This document shows, in pieces, positions 1-8,576 of a DNA stretch of 25,129 nt. The translations under genes and the position numbers were made by a program. Source of the stretch: a virus; IMG/VR virus record IMGVR_UViG_3300030090_001950, positions 5,007 to 30,135 of that record. One strand, written 5' to 3'. Numbering within the stretch: the stretch's first letter is position 1; every line of letters starts with the position of its first letter. The notes beneath the pieces are model-generated. The model did no database searches and was not told the DNA's origin. It saw nothing but the letters and a program-made list of their open reading frames with translations.

Positions 1-2147
1 TTGTTTAAATCTCTATACAATGTGCTAGAATTAAAAGTTTTATAAATTATATTATTAATATCTTCTTTTGCTATACGAGAAGTTAAAGATTTTTCTTTAA
101 ATCTTATTTTATTTTTTTGTGTAGCATCTATAATTTTTTGTCCTATTCTTCTAGCATCAGAAGCGTTTTGAAATATTGTATCTAAATTAGCTGTTTTTAA
201 AGATTCTTTATTATTTCTTATAAATGTATCTAAGCGAGATGGGTTTATTGTTCCGTTTGCATTTCTTGTTTCTGATGCTAACTCTCTTAATAAATTATTT
301 TGCAAATCTTCCATTTCTGATATTCGATTTCTATTAGGATTAATACCTAAACCTGCTGCCTGTCTTAAATCTTTTAAAAATAAATTGCCTTCTTTTGGAG
401 TAAACCCTTTTGATAAAGTTAATTCGTATGGAATTTTATCTCCACCAAATCTATCTCTTGAAATTATTGCTCTAACTTTAGATTTTTTAGTAAATAAATT
501 ATTTAATTTTAATGAAAATTGTCTTGCATCATCTAAATAATTTAAAACTCCTTCTTCTTTTATTAAAGAAACATCATCTTGAATTGCTTTAGCTATTGTT
601 TCATAGTTTCTAGCTTCTGATGATTTTCCTTGCGACCTTAAATCTTTTGCTTTTAAATATAATTTAGATGTTAAACTGTTTGAACCAACTAATTTCATTA
701 CTGGCATAGTGTTAATTTTTTTTAATCTTTTATAATATGCTTCTAAAATTGGGTCTAATTTATCTCCTAGTAACATATCAGTTTTTATATCTTGTAAAGC
801 ATTTTTAAAATTATTTACTTTTATAGGATTTTTTGCATTTTTAGCTACTAAATCCCATAAACTACTTTCTGTTTTTCTTCCATCTAATAATGCTTCATCT
901 AAAATTTTTCTTGCTTCTATGTTAATTTGGTCTTTTTGCAACGGAGAACTAATTATTTTTTCTGCTTCTAACATTTTACTTTCTGCATTAGCTACTCTAG
1001 CGTCAAAATAATTGTTTAATATTTCTAATCTAGCTTTTGCTGCTTGTTTAATAGCATCTGGGTCGCCTTCTTTAACAATATTTTTAAATTGTTCATTAAA
1101 ATTTTTAATTGCTAATTTAGCATTTTCTGCTGCTTTTCCTTCTAATTGTGCACTTCCTGACAATAATCTTTTTTCTATTGCTAATAAAGCATCACTACCT
1201 GTTATTTGACCTGCTGTTAAATATTCACTACTTTCTCTATTTAAATCTTTTGCTATTTTTTCAGGAGATTCTCCTCTACCATATACTTGTTTTTGCAAAA
1301 CTGTTGCTGCTTCTTTTTCCCTTCCTGCGGGAGTTAAACTTCTGCCAAATGTTATTGCTTTTCCTATAGTTGGTCCAGCTTTAGAAATTACTACTGGAGA
1401 AAAAGGAGCAACTACCTCTCCTATTAATCTTGCAGTAGGGTCACCTGGTGCTACTCCTTCTGCTATTCCTGCTCCTGTTGCACTATACCCTGTAAATACT
1501 CCTTCTGTTCCTGCAAATTGTGTTGGTTTATCTTTTGCTTTGCGTAATATAGGAGCTAATAATCCTGTTACATCTGAACCTGCTGCTACATTTCTAACTG
1601 CTGCAAAAGGAGCTGCTATAAAAGGTAAAGCCTTTGCTATAGTTTCTCCTGCTACTGCGTAAGGTCTAGCGGTTTTAGGTACTTCATCTCTGTTTCCATA
1701 ACCCATATTAGTTTTTCGTAAAGCAGAAATTAAATTTTTTCTACCGCCTATAGCATCAGATGTTCCTCCTAACAATTCTGTTATTGGAGGAATATTATAA
1801 ACAGGAGTGTCTTTTTTTTCTACATCAGACGCTAAAACTGGTTCTGCTACTGGAGAACCTCTTGACGCTAAAAAAGGAACAATTTTTGATGAAAAATCTG
1901 CAATATTAGTAGCTGTTTTTCCTGCTATAGATGGCATATAATTAACTAAATCTACTACAGAACCTGCTAAATTAGCTAATTCAGTATTTAAACCTTGACC
2001 TAAATAACCTATTTTTTCAGTTATTGATGTAGGTCTTTGTCTAATTACATTTCTATTTCTTAATTCTTCTAATATTTTTTTCTTATTAGGAGGTAACTCA
2101 TTTCTTTTTTCTAATTCTTCTAAAATAAGTAATTTATCTTCGTCCAT
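1..2147 (-). CDS. Large internal virion (ejection) protein, 3' end outside window
   Basis: An open minus-strand frame runs without a stop from the ATG at 2147 to the left edge, about 715 codons, so the C-terminus is missing. The N-terminus is charged (MDEDKLLILEELEKRN). Next comes a stretch rich in Gly, Ala and Pro, with repeated short hydrophobic segments at about residues 150-240. The remainder is Lys/Glu/Asn-rich and largely helical in character, with many coiled-coil-like stretches. No transglycosylase motif is visible in the part present. It is the third and largest gene after the tail nozzle, matching the place of T7 gp16-type ejection proteins; the role comes from position, size and composition, not homology. 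Its ATG shares one base with the TAA of the gene before it (TAATG), suggesting coupled translation. Confidence 0.72.
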   Translation of the reverse strand, partial: MDEDKLLILEELEKRNELPPNKKKILEELRNRNVIRQRPTSITEKIGYLGQGLNTELANLAGSVVDLVNYMPSIAGKTATNIADFSSKIVPFLASRGSPVAEPVLASDVEKKDTPVYNIPPITELLGGTSDAIGGRKNLISALRKTNMGYGNRDEVPKTARPYAVAGETIAKALPFIAAPFAAVRNVAAGSDVTGLLAPILRKAKDKPTQFAGTEGVFTGYSATGAGIAEGVAPGDPTARLIGEVVAPFSPVVISKAGPTIGKAITFGRSLTPAGREKEAATVLQKQVYGRGESPEKIAKDLNRESSEYLTAGQITGSDALLAIEKRLLSGSAQLEGKAAENAKLAIKNFNEQFKNIVKEGDPDAIKQAAKARLEILNNYFDARVANAESKMLEAEKIISSPLQKDQINIEARKILDEALLDGRKTESSLWDLVAKNAKNPIKVNNFKNALQDIKTDMLLGDKLDPILEAYYKRLKKINTMPVMKLVGSNSLTSKLYLKAKDLRSQGKSSEARNYETIAKAIQDDVSLIKEEGVLNYLDDARQFSLKLNNLFTKKSKVRAIISRDRFGGDKIPYELTLSKGFTPKEGNLFLKDLRQAAGLGINPNRNRISEMEDLQNNLLRELASETRNANGTINPSRLDTFIRNNKESLKTANLDTIFQNASDARRIGQKIIDATQKNKIRFKEKSLTSRIAKEDINNIIYKTFNSSTLYRDLN

Positions 2148-3937
2148 TATTCATTTTCCGATTTTAACAATAATTCTAATAATTCTTCTGTACTCGTATC
2201 TTTAAAGTTTTTATCTGTATTTTTTATTAATAAAGCATCATAATTTGCTAGAGCTTGCTCTAAATTTGGTATAACAGCTTTAATAATTGATAAATCATTT
2301 CTAGCTTCTTTTAATGCTTCTGATGCTTTGTTTCCATAATCTTGTCCTCTATTAGCAACTATTCCTTGTGCTTCTATTTCTCTTTGTTTATATAATGGTA
2401 TTAATGCTCTTAACCTAGCAGCATTTGCTGAATTGCTTATATTAGGACTAGGTAAAACAGCTTTTACTTTTTCTTGTGTATAAACAGAACCTTTACTAGA
2501 TAATTTCTTTACTAATGGTACTGCTAATACTACATTTGATGCTTTTAATATAGCTGTATTACTTTGTGTACTTTTAGCTGATGGTGAAAAAGGTTCTACA
2601 CCAAAAAAACCACTTACTAGATTACTAGCTTTATCTATATAACCTTGAAAATCTCCTGCTGACATAGCATCAATATCTAATGGCGGTAAATCAAATTCTT
2701 CATAATCTTTATCATCTTCTACATTTGTTGATGCTTCAGTTACTTGCACAATTTTTCTTACTATATTATCTGCTTCTGCTTCTAATTCTACCATTGATTT
2801 TTTTTGATTTTCTGGCAATAAATTATTTTGTTCTATTAATCTATTTAATTGTCTAGTAAAAGATAGATTATATTGTGAAGGTTTGTCTGGTGCAGGAACA
2901 TATCTATCTGGATTGTCATTAATTTCACTATCTGTTGCAAAAGTTAATTTTCCTGTTTCAGTATCTAAAACTTTTACATTATTTTCTATTTTTATTTCTT
3001 TCGGTGGAGTTGCTGTATAATCAGAAGGCATAGGTATATTAGTAGGATTGCCTTCATCATCTAATAATGAATAAAATGTTCTATTGCCAGATGTTATTTT
3101 AACTGCTTGGTATCTATTACCATCTGGGTCATAAACATCTGATCTTTCACTAATTTCTGGCTGTAAATTTCTTAATCTTTCTTCTTCTGCTATTTCTAAA
3201 GCTCTATTTTGTATTCTTCTATTTTGCATATAATCTCTAAATTCTAATTCATTTACATCAGCACCTCTTAATGCTTGAGATAATGCTTGTTCTGCATTAG
3301 TTGGTAAAACTTTTTGTGGTAATGTGCCACTTAAAAATGTACTTATTGCAGATTTACCTTCTGGTATTTCTTCTCCTACTGTTAAAGCTACATTTTGTGG
3401 TGCGTATGGTATACCTAATGGTGCTTCTGTTGTAGCTTCAAATTCAGAACCAACATAAGGTATTCTAGGTCGTTCTATTATAGGACCATAAGTTGTTTCT
3501 CGTTCTTTAGCTCTTATTTCATTTAATTTATCTATTTCTTCTTGTGTTTGTAATATGTCAGGTCTAGTAAATGTAGATACTCCTCCACGTTCAGCACCTG
3601 TTGGTAATATTTCTAAATTACCTTCAGGACTTACACTCATACCTGTTGTAGATAAATTATTACCTTTTTCCATAGCATTTGCTATTTCAAAAGCTCTACT
3701 ATAAGATTCTTTAGCTTGTTCTTCTCTATTCATAGCCCTTTTATCAGAAGCTCTAGCTAATACACTACCTAATATTTTAGCAGTCATAGTTCCTACTGGA
3801 AATTTACCACCATAAGACTCTGCTGCTATATCTCTAGCACCAATACTACCACTCATTTGTCTTAATTGTTCAGCTAATAATTTATCATACTCTGTTAGAT
3901 ATGATTGTTGTCTAACTGGTGCTTTTACTACTGCCAT
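2147..3937 (-). CDS. Putative internal virion protein (596 aa)
   Basis: This is a soluble-looking 596-residue protein with no signal peptide or clear transmembrane helix. The N-terminal third is helical and charged. The middle holds Pro/Thr-rich linkers and a short beta-like segment around residues 265-300 (DVYDPDGNRYQAVKI). The C-terminal 100 residues look helical and end in a Leu/Glu-rich tail (TEELLELLLKSENE). A hydrophobic stretch (ILKASNVVLAVPLV, about residues 465-480) could touch membrane during DNA ejection. It sits between a gp14-like protein and a very large protein, the slot of T7 gp15-type internal core proteins. I recognise no specific family, and the call rests on synteny. The stop overlaps the next ATG, and the start lies 21 bases after the previous stop. 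Confidence 0.65.
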   Translation of the reverse strand: MAVVKAPVRQQSYLTEYDKLLAEQLRQMSGSIGARDIAAESYGGKFPVGTMTAKILGSVLARASDKRAMNREEQAKESYSRAFEIANAMEKGNNLSTTGMSVSPEGNLEILPTGAERGGVSTFTRPDILQTQEEIDKLNEIRAKERETTYGPIIERPRIPYVGSEFEATTEAPLGIPYAPQNVALTVGEEIPEGKSAISTFLSGTLPQKVLPTNAEQALSQALRGADVNELEFRDYMQNRRIQNRALEIAEEERLRNLQPEISERSDVYDPDGNRYQAVKITSGNRTFYSLLDDEGNPTNIPMPSDYTATPPKEIKIENNVKVLDTETGKLTFATDSEINDNPDRYVPAPDKPSQYNLSFTRQLNRLIEQNNLLPENQKKSMVELEAEADNIVRKIVQVTEASTNVEDDKDYEEFDLPPLDIDAMSAGDFQGYIDKASNLVSGFFGVEPFSPSAKSTQSNTAILKASNVVLAVPLVKKLSSKGSVYTQEKVKAVLPSPNISNSANAARLRALIPLYKQREIEAQGIVANRGQDYGNKASEALKEARNDLSIIKAVIPNLEQALANYDALLIKNTDKNFKDTSTEELLELLLKSENE

Positions 3938-3958
3938 TATATTTTTCCTATCTTAATC

Positions 3959-4933
3959 TTAAATAAGCCCAATACCTGCTCCTACTATATTACCAAAAGC
4001 GTTCATTCCTGCACCATATCCTGCCATTTGTTGTGCATATCTATTAGTTGCATCTGCTCCTTGAGCCATTGCTCCTTGCATAATTGGTGGTGGTGCAATA
4101 CTTACCCCTGGTACGTTTAATCCAGTAGTAGCTGTACCTAAACCAGCAGAACCAACACTTGGTGAACCAGTTAATGTTGCTAATTCTTCCATTGGTAAAC
4201 GTCTTTGTAATAATGTGTCTGCCATAGCTTGAGCTCTTGCTTGATTTTGCATTTCTCTTATTGCACTTGCTTCTGCTAATTGTGCTTGACGCATAGATTG
4301 TGCTTCTCCTGCTAATCCTTGACGCATACGTTGTCCTTCTGCAATAGATGATTGTGCTAACCCTGATAATTGGTCTGCATGTGTCATTTCTAATCTACTC
4401 ATAGCATCATTATATGCTTGAGAGCCTACTGGTAATCCAGAATTAATTAAATCTGTATGTAAAGCTGTTTTTTCCATTTGTTGACCAGGTTGAATACGAT
4501 TAAAAGCTCTATCATAATACGCTTTTTCGCTTCTAGTAGCATAATCGCTTAAATCATCTGTGCTTGCTAAAGGTGTAAATCCTGTTGTATCTATACCTCC
4601 TTGAAATGTTGGTAATGCACCTAAATTAAATTCTCCAGAAGGTAATTCTCCTAATCTTTGCCCTGCTACATCTAAATATTGTCCGCCTATTTGTGCTTGT
4701 TTTTGTCTTTGCGATTCATATTCAGGTCGCAAAGTATAATCCATTCTAAATCTATCATTACCTAAATCCGTAACAACTGTTTGGTCATAAGGCGAATATA
4801 TATCAGGTCTATTCATACGACCTTCTACTCTTGCTGTTTCTACATTAGCTGCACCTTGTGCTGTCGCTGCTCCTGCATAATCTGGAGCTGGTGGTGGTTT
4901 AGGTGGGCTAAATATTCGACTAATAAATCCCAT
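3959..4933 (-). CDS. Internal virion / DNA ejection protein, gp14-like (324 aa)
   Basis: The N-terminus is Pro-rich (FSPPKPPPAPDYAGAATAQGA), followed by a region naming-type for podoviral ejection proteins (NRPDIYSPYDQTVV, then MDYTLRPEYES). The middle (about residues 140-250) is a long Ala/Gln/Arg/Met-rich helix typical of such proteins. It leads to the PMEELATLTGS motif, which resembles the conserved LNEISALLSGS-like motif of this family. The Gly/Ala-rich hydrophobic C-terminus (GAGMNAFGNIVGAGIGLI) could insert into membrane. In T7-like phages a protein of this kind leaves the capsid with the DNA and helps form the channel across the cell envelope. The start overlaps the preceding stop as TAATG and has a good AAAGGAAG ribosome site. 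Family call is from recognised motifs and position. Confidence 0.75.
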   Translation of the reverse strand: MGFISRIFSPPKPPPAPDYAGAATAQGAANVETARVEGRMNRPDIYSPYDQTVVTDLGNDRFRMDYTLRPEYESQRQKQAQIGGQYLDVAGQRLGELPSGEFNLGALPTFQGGIDTTGFTPLASTDDLSDYATRSEKAYYDRAFNRIQPGQQMEKTALHTDLINSGLPVGSQAYNDAMSRLEMTHADQLSGLAQSSIAEGQRMRQGLAGEAQSMRQAQLAEASAIREMQNQARAQAMADTLLQRRLPMEELATLTGSPSVGSAGLGTATTGLNVPGVSIAPPPIMQGAMAQGADATNRYAQQMAGYGAGMNAFGNIVGAGIGLI

Positions 4934-5268
4934 TATACTTCCTTTCGCAATAATACTGCTTTTTTGTTATATCCATTTAAAACTTTTTCCCAACCTTTGC
5001 GTCCTAAAATATCAATATATTTATAATTACGCTTTTTTGCATATTTTTCAATTTTTTTTGTAATTTCTTTAATAGTAACTAAATTTCCACCACCTATACC
5101 TATACGTAATATTTGTCCATGATGTGCAGTAATAATAGCACTATTATCTTTTGCAAACAGTTGGTATTCTCCACTTTGTATCATTTGTTCTAATTGTTCT
5201 CTTGTTACTTCATGTGTTGATTCTATAGCTGGCTCTAACACTTTCCATATTTTATCTGTTATATACAT
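4933..5268 (-). CDS. GNAT-fold-like virion-region protein, T7 gp13-like position (111 aa)
   Basis: A short protein whose layout recalls a reduced GNAT (acetyltransferase) fold. It has an N-terminal helical segment (VTREQLEQMIQSGEYQLF), beta strands (SAIITAHHGQILRIGIGGG), a central helix with many Lys (IKEITKKIEKYAKKRN), a strand (YKYIDIL), then GRKGWEKVL and a final strand (KKAVLLRKEV). T7 gp13, which lies at the same place next to the internal virion genes, has a comparable GNAT-like plan and is needed for virion assembly. The usual acetyl-CoA loop (Q/RxxGxG/A) is not clearly present, so catalysis is doubtful. Both ends are coupled: TAATG at 5268 with the nozzle gene and TAATG at 4933 with the ejection gene. 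Confidence 0.6.
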   Translation of the reverse strand: MYITDKIWKVLEPAIESTHEVTREQLEQMIQSGEYQLFAKDNSAIITAHHGQILRIGIGGGNLVTIKEITKKIEKYAKKRNYKYIDILGRKGWEKVLNGYNKKAVLLRKEV

Positions 5269-6794
5269 TATAAACCACGCCCTATTTCAAACATTACGTC
5301 CGTTGAATGCCATGTAATAGACTGCGCAGTTGTGCTTGTCCTTATTCTTATTGCTGCATTCCACCCTATATCTGCAATACTACGCCATACTTTTTGCGTT
5401 TGTACTGTGCCACCCCATGTGGCAGAATCCCATGTAGCTGTGTCCCATTCTGAACCAGTAGTTGTTGCAGAACTAGGAGTATATACACTTGTGCCATCAT
5501 TAAAGTCTACGTCAAAACCAATACTAACAGGCAAATCTGCATTACTACCCATAACAGGTCTTATTGCTGTAAATCTTTTTGGTGAACCTCTGCCACCATA
5601 ATATATAAATGCTGTTTTAGCATCTCCTTGTATTGCCGAACCTCCATCACTTTGACCATTATCTGCTTGATGTACTTTAGTATTTCCACCAAAATATAAA
5701 TCACCATTTAATGTTGCCCAACAATAAGCATTTTGCCCCGTAAATCTTCCCCATGCACCAGTTGTAAGGTTTACCACATATTGTTCAAAATCTCCTACAC
5801 TTGAAGTTGGTACATTAAACAACCCATATTGCCCTCTAGGATATAATACTGCTTCCCAACCAAATATAGATTTATAATTGTTTACTGCAGTATTTATGCT
5901 ACCACTTATTTTGTCGGATATAGCTACTGCAGGTGCATTTTCTCCTGTTACCAAAGTTTGTGATAATGGCATAAATCCTTGTTCTGATATTAATACTAAA
6001 TCTGAATTTACATTTATTAAACAACGTTTACCTATAGGTCTAGGTAATTTAAAAGTACCTACTAAAGACCATTTGGTAGCATCTGACGGATCAGAACCAG
6101 TATAAATTGCAGCTTCTCCATTATTAGTAACAAAAACAATATAATCGTCTGGACCACTACCACCATCTCTTGTCCATTGTCCTATAGCTTGTATATAACC
6201 ACCCATATTAAATATACTACCTAAATTAAAAGTAGCTACTGTTCCTGCAACACTATTTATAGGTAAATAAGCAAAACTTAATGAATTATTAACACAAAAA
6301 AACAATCTTTCTTTAAATACAGTAACGCTATTTATAGTAGACCCAGTTATACTGTTTAATGTAGGAGTTGCCCACGCACTACCATTATAATGTCTTGGTG
6401 CATCTTCTCCGTTACATATCCATAAAAAACTTCCGCCAGATGTAGTAAAATTAACATGTTGAAATTGTGCATTACTTAATGAAGTAACTACAGCACTTCC
6501 TACTGACCCACTACTTGTAACTTCATAAATATTTGCTCCACTAGCTGCAAATAATTTATTAGTAGCTCCTGCATTATAAGGCATTAAAGATTGTACGGTG
6601 CTAGGCAATCCGGTTACATGATCTGTATAACCACTTCGTAAAGATACATCGGTACTGCCGGGAAAAAAATTATCCAAACGAATAGCATCTTGTTCTGGCA
6701 TCATATCAACTGCATCTCTAGTATTTAATCCCCCAATAGGAGCAGGTACTGTTGTACTTTGTCCTGTAGGTTGAAAATTAGCGTCTAATGGCAT
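5268..6794 (-). CDS. Tail nozzle / head-tail stabilisation protein (508 aa)
   Basis: The opening (VPAPIGGLNTRDAVDMMPEQDAIRLDNFFPG, about residues 17-47) is characteristic of a widespread phage family annotated as stabilisation or tail nozzle protein. In that family, GGLNTRD is followed by a DNFFP-SG segment. The rest is beta-rich, with many Gly, Ser, Thr and aromatic residues and repeated strand-turn units such as VFVTNNGEAAIYTGSDPSD and GRFTGQNAYCWATLNGDLYFGG, consistent with a beta-propeller hub. The role is to extend the short tail below the adaptor ring, like T7 gp12 or P22 gp10. Its ATG follows directly after the TAA of the 43-residue gene, with an AAAGGA ribosome site. The family call is confident; the exact structural equivalence is inferred. 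Confidence 0.82.
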   Translation of the reverse strand: MPLDANFQPTGQSTTVPAPIGGLNTRDAVDMMPEQDAIRLDNFFPGSTDVSLRSGYTDHVTGLPSTVQSLMPYNAGATNKLFAASGANIYEVTSSGSVGSAVVTSLSNAQFQHVNFTTSGGSFLWICNGEDAPRHYNGSAWATPTLNSITGSTINSVTVFKERLFFCVNNSLSFAYLPINSVAGTVATFNLGSIFNMGGYIQAIGQWTRDGGSGPDDYIVFVTNNGEAAIYTGSDPSDATKWSLVGTFKLPRPIGKRCLINVNSDLVLISEQGFMPLSQTLVTGENAPAVAISDKISGSINTAVNNYKSIFGWEAVLYPRGQYGLFNVPTSSVGDFEQYVVNLTTGAWGRFTGQNAYCWATLNGDLYFGGNTKVHQADNGQSDGGSAIQGDAKTAFIYYGGRGSPKRFTAIRPVMGSNADLPVSIGFDVDFNDGTSVYTPSSATTTGSEWDTATWDSATWGGTVQTQKVWRSIADIGWNAAIRIRTSTTAQSITWHSTDVMFEIGRGL

Positions 6795-6926
6795 TTATTT
6801 TTTCCTTTTTTTCCCATAACCACTTGCATAAATTGCTCTCCCTTGAGCAGTAGCTTTAGATTTAGTTTTATAGGTTTTTCCAGTGTTTCCCCATTTATAA
6901 CCACTTTTGGTTTTTTTTACCGGCAT
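6795..6926 (-). CDS. Small basic phage protein (43 aa)
   Basis: A 43-codon gene fills the gap between the adaptor and nozzle genes. The protein reads MPVKKTKSGYKWGNTGKTY, then KTKSKATAQGRAIYASGY and a GKKRKK tail. It has 14 Lys or Arg residues, more than a third of its length once the tail is counted. The G-YKWG--GKTY-TK--A-AQGRAIYASGY pattern recurs in small proteins of many phages and in the tails of some phage head-morphogenesis proteins; its function is not known to me. Its ATG overlaps the stop of the adaptor gene (TAATG), and its TAA abuts the next ATG, so it lies inside a coupled chain. DNA or RNA contact inside the virion is a possible role, as inference only. Confidence 0.85.
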   Translation of the reverse strand: MPVKKTKSGYKWGNTGKTYKTKSKATAQGRAIYASGYGKKRKK

Positions 6927-7633
6927 TATAAAGTATAATTCCCTTCTGGCTCATTTACTGGTAAAAACATTCTATTTGCTTTTGCCATTCTTATTATTGG
7001 TTTAGCTCCGTCTTTCGCTTGTTTTTCCGATAGTTTTAATTTGTATTCTTGAAATTGATTATCGTAAGGAAGTCCTTTTTGTTTTAAAAATCTCCATATA
7101 ACGCCTAAAGTTATGACTTCTTCACTTAACACCGTTGTATTACTATCCGCTGCATAACTCGTTGCGTTTGCCGAGCCATCTCCTGTTGTGTCTACCCAAT
7201 TTTTACCAATATATTCAAAAAATAACTTTTGTCCTGCTGTAGGTGTAGGATTTAATAATAATTTATTTCCTCTTATACGAAAATAATTAGTTACTCCGTT
7301 TACTACTATGCCTTTTAAAGTTTGCCATTCAGTATTATTTAATGGACCGTAAAATTTTCTATTTGTTGTTCTATTCCACATTGTATTATTACTAAATCTT
7401 TCAAAATCTGTGGCTATGCTAGTCATAGCTCCTTGATCTTCTTGTGCTAACAATGTATGTTCTTCTTCTTTTATTAATACTTGCCAATCATAACCAGAAA
7501 CTAAATTTCTTCCTTCTCTATTGGCTGCTGCTAATAATTGTATAACTGTTGTATCTGTTGAGCCAATTACAGTATTAGGAGAAGGTACTCCTATTTCATT
7601 TGCTGCATCTTGGCATATTGTTAATAATGTCAT
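6926..7633 (-). CDS. Head-tail connector / tail adaptor protein (235 aa)
   Basis: The N-terminal part (TICQDAANEIGVPSPNTVIGSTDTTVIQLLAAANREGRNL) is the recognisable helical start of a phage head-to-tail adaptor family similar in role to T7 gp11 or P22 gp4. It continues with DWQVLIKEEEHTLL, a beta part (FRIRGNKLLLNPTPTAGQKLFFEYIGKNWV), and a C-terminal helical segment (VIWRFLKQKGLPYDNQFQEYKLKLSEKQAKDG). Such proteins form a 12-subunit ring below the portal that grips the nozzle. It sits between the HHH-like small protein and the tail nozzle, as expected. The ATG starts right after the previous TAA (TAAATG) with a GGA-type ribosome site. Family call from sequence pattern and synteny. Confidence 0.8.
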   Translation of the reverse strand: MTLLTICQDAANEIGVPSPNTVIGSTDTTVIQLLAAANREGRNLVSGYDWQVLIKEEEHTLLAQEDQGAMTSIATDFERFSNNTMWNRTTNRKFYGPLNNTEWQTLKGIVVNGVTNYFRIRGNKLLLNPTPTAGQKLFFEYIGKNWVDTTGDGSANATSYAADSNTTVLSEEVITLGVIWRFLKQKGLPYDNQFQEYKLKLSEKQAKDGAKPIIRMAKANRMFLPVNEPEGNYTL

Positions 7634-8035
7634 TTATCCTACTACCTGTTCTGCTTGTATATCATATTTTTCTGCTAAATAATCTTTTGCCATTTTTCGT
7701 AAATCTAAAGTACCTTTGCCTAAACCATGACACGCACCATCAGATAAACTTGCTAATTCTTCAACAGATTTAATTCCTTCTAATTTTAATACATCTTCTT
7801 TTCTTTTTCCTAAATCTTTTAACACATTTAAAGATGTTGCTTTAGGTGTTTTTTTTGCAGGTTTTACTTTAAAATATTCTGCATATTCTTTAGGAAATTG
7901 CTCTTTAAGCTGTTCTTTTTTATCTTTAACTCTGTAAATAACTGTATTAGGGTCGCCTATTAGTTTTAATTCTACTAAATCAACCCCTTCTTCTGATTTA
8001 TAAAAATTTGCTCTTAAATTAGATTGTGTAGCCAT
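7634..8035 (-). CDS. Head-region protein with C-terminal HHH-like domain (133 aa)
   Basis: The first 60 residues form a beta-rich, charged domain (LVELKLIGDPNTVIYRVKDKKEQLKEQFPKEYAEYF). A Lys/Pro linker follows (KVKPAKKTPKAT), then a C-terminal domain with a helix-hairpin-helix look (VLKLEGIKSVEELASLSDGACHGLGKGTLDLRKMAKDYL, about residues 82-120). Similar small proteins occur after the capsid genes of many podoviruses; HHH elements often contact DNA or mediate protein contacts, but the role here is unknown. It follows the decoration-like gene after a 59-base gap containing a hairpin, and has a clear GGAGA ribosome site. A head-completion or capsid-associated role is a guess from position. Confidence 0.7.
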   Translation of the reverse strand: MATQSNLRANFYKSEEGVDLVELKLIGDPNTVIYRVKDKKEQLKEQFPKEYAEYFKVKPAKKTPKATSLNVLKDLGKRKEDVLKLEGIKSVEELASLSDGACHGLGKGTLDLRKMAKDYLAEKYDIQAEQVVG

Positions 8036-8056
8036 TTATATTTCTCCTATTATGTA

Positions 8057-8082
8057 TAGAGGGCAGTATAAACCACCCTCTA
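8057..8082 (-). other. RNA hairpin between decoration-like and HHH-like genes
   Basis: A perfect 7-bp inverted repeat (TAGAGGG / CCCTCTA) lies in the short gap between two virion genes. On the minus-strand transcript the inner bases can add two wobble pairs and one GC pair, leaving a 6-base loop (TTTATA). No U-run follows on the minus strand; instead a GGAGA ribosome site comes soon after. It therefore looks more like an attenuator or a 3'-end-protecting or processing hairpin for the upstream capsid mRNA than a classical terminator. Confidence 0.55.
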
Positions 8083-8094
8083 CATATTATAATG

Positions 8095-8559
8095 CTATAA
8101 TGGAAATTGACACATTATTATTTTTGCACTTGCATCAATAGCAGTTGCACAAACAGAATCAGTAACAGCACCAGATACATCTAATGTTGAATCTCCTGCT
8201 CCTACTAATGTTAATGCGTTACCATCAGCACCTGCTGTTAAAGCAGTTGTTAATGTAGCTGGTCCAGCTACCTGAATCCAACAATATTCGCTAGTGGCAG
8301 GTGCTGATTGAAGTACACCAGCTCCTACTCTTGCAGTATCGCTAACATCAGCAGTAACAATATCAACTTGTCCTGCTGAAGTACCACTAGCTGCATAGTA
8401 ACCTACTACGTTGCCAGAAACTGCTGCTACCGAACCTGCTCCTACTACATATTGTACGTATTTATAGAGTTTACCATCAGAAGTTTGACCTATTTGACCT
8501 AATTGAAATTCTAAAGTCGCACTTGTTGCGGTAATATCTATTCCAGTAATATAAGACAT
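8095..8559 (-). CDS. Probable capsid decoration / cement protein (154 aa)
   Basis: A small, almost charge-free protein very rich in Ala, Gly, Ser, Thr and Val. It opens with a beta segment (YITGIDITATSATLEFQLGQIGQTSDGKLYKYVQYV) and contains AATSEYCWIQVAGPATLTTAL-like sequence around residues 88-110. This Y-CW-QV-GPAT pattern is seen in small proteins placed next to major capsid genes. The composition and position, 17 bases after the capsid gene, point to a head decoration or cement protein that binds the outer shell. It has a good AAAGGAG ribosome site. The alternative is a minor head protein or fibre; no motif decides this. Confidence 0.7.
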   Translation of the reverse strand: MSYITGIDITATSATLEFQLGQIGQTSDGKLYKYVQYVVGAGSVAAVSGNVVGYYAASGTSAGQVDIVTADVSDTARVGAGVLQSAPATSEYCWIQVAGPATLTTALTAGADGNALTLVGAGDSTLDVSGAVTDSVCATAIDASAKIIMCQFPL

Positions 8560-8576
8560 AATATTTTACTCCTTTA

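Noticed and set aside
1012-1369. Plus-strand frames opposite the large internal virion gene
   Set aside because: They are hydrophobic, low-complexity antisense readings of Lys/Asn-rich codons with no ribosome sites.
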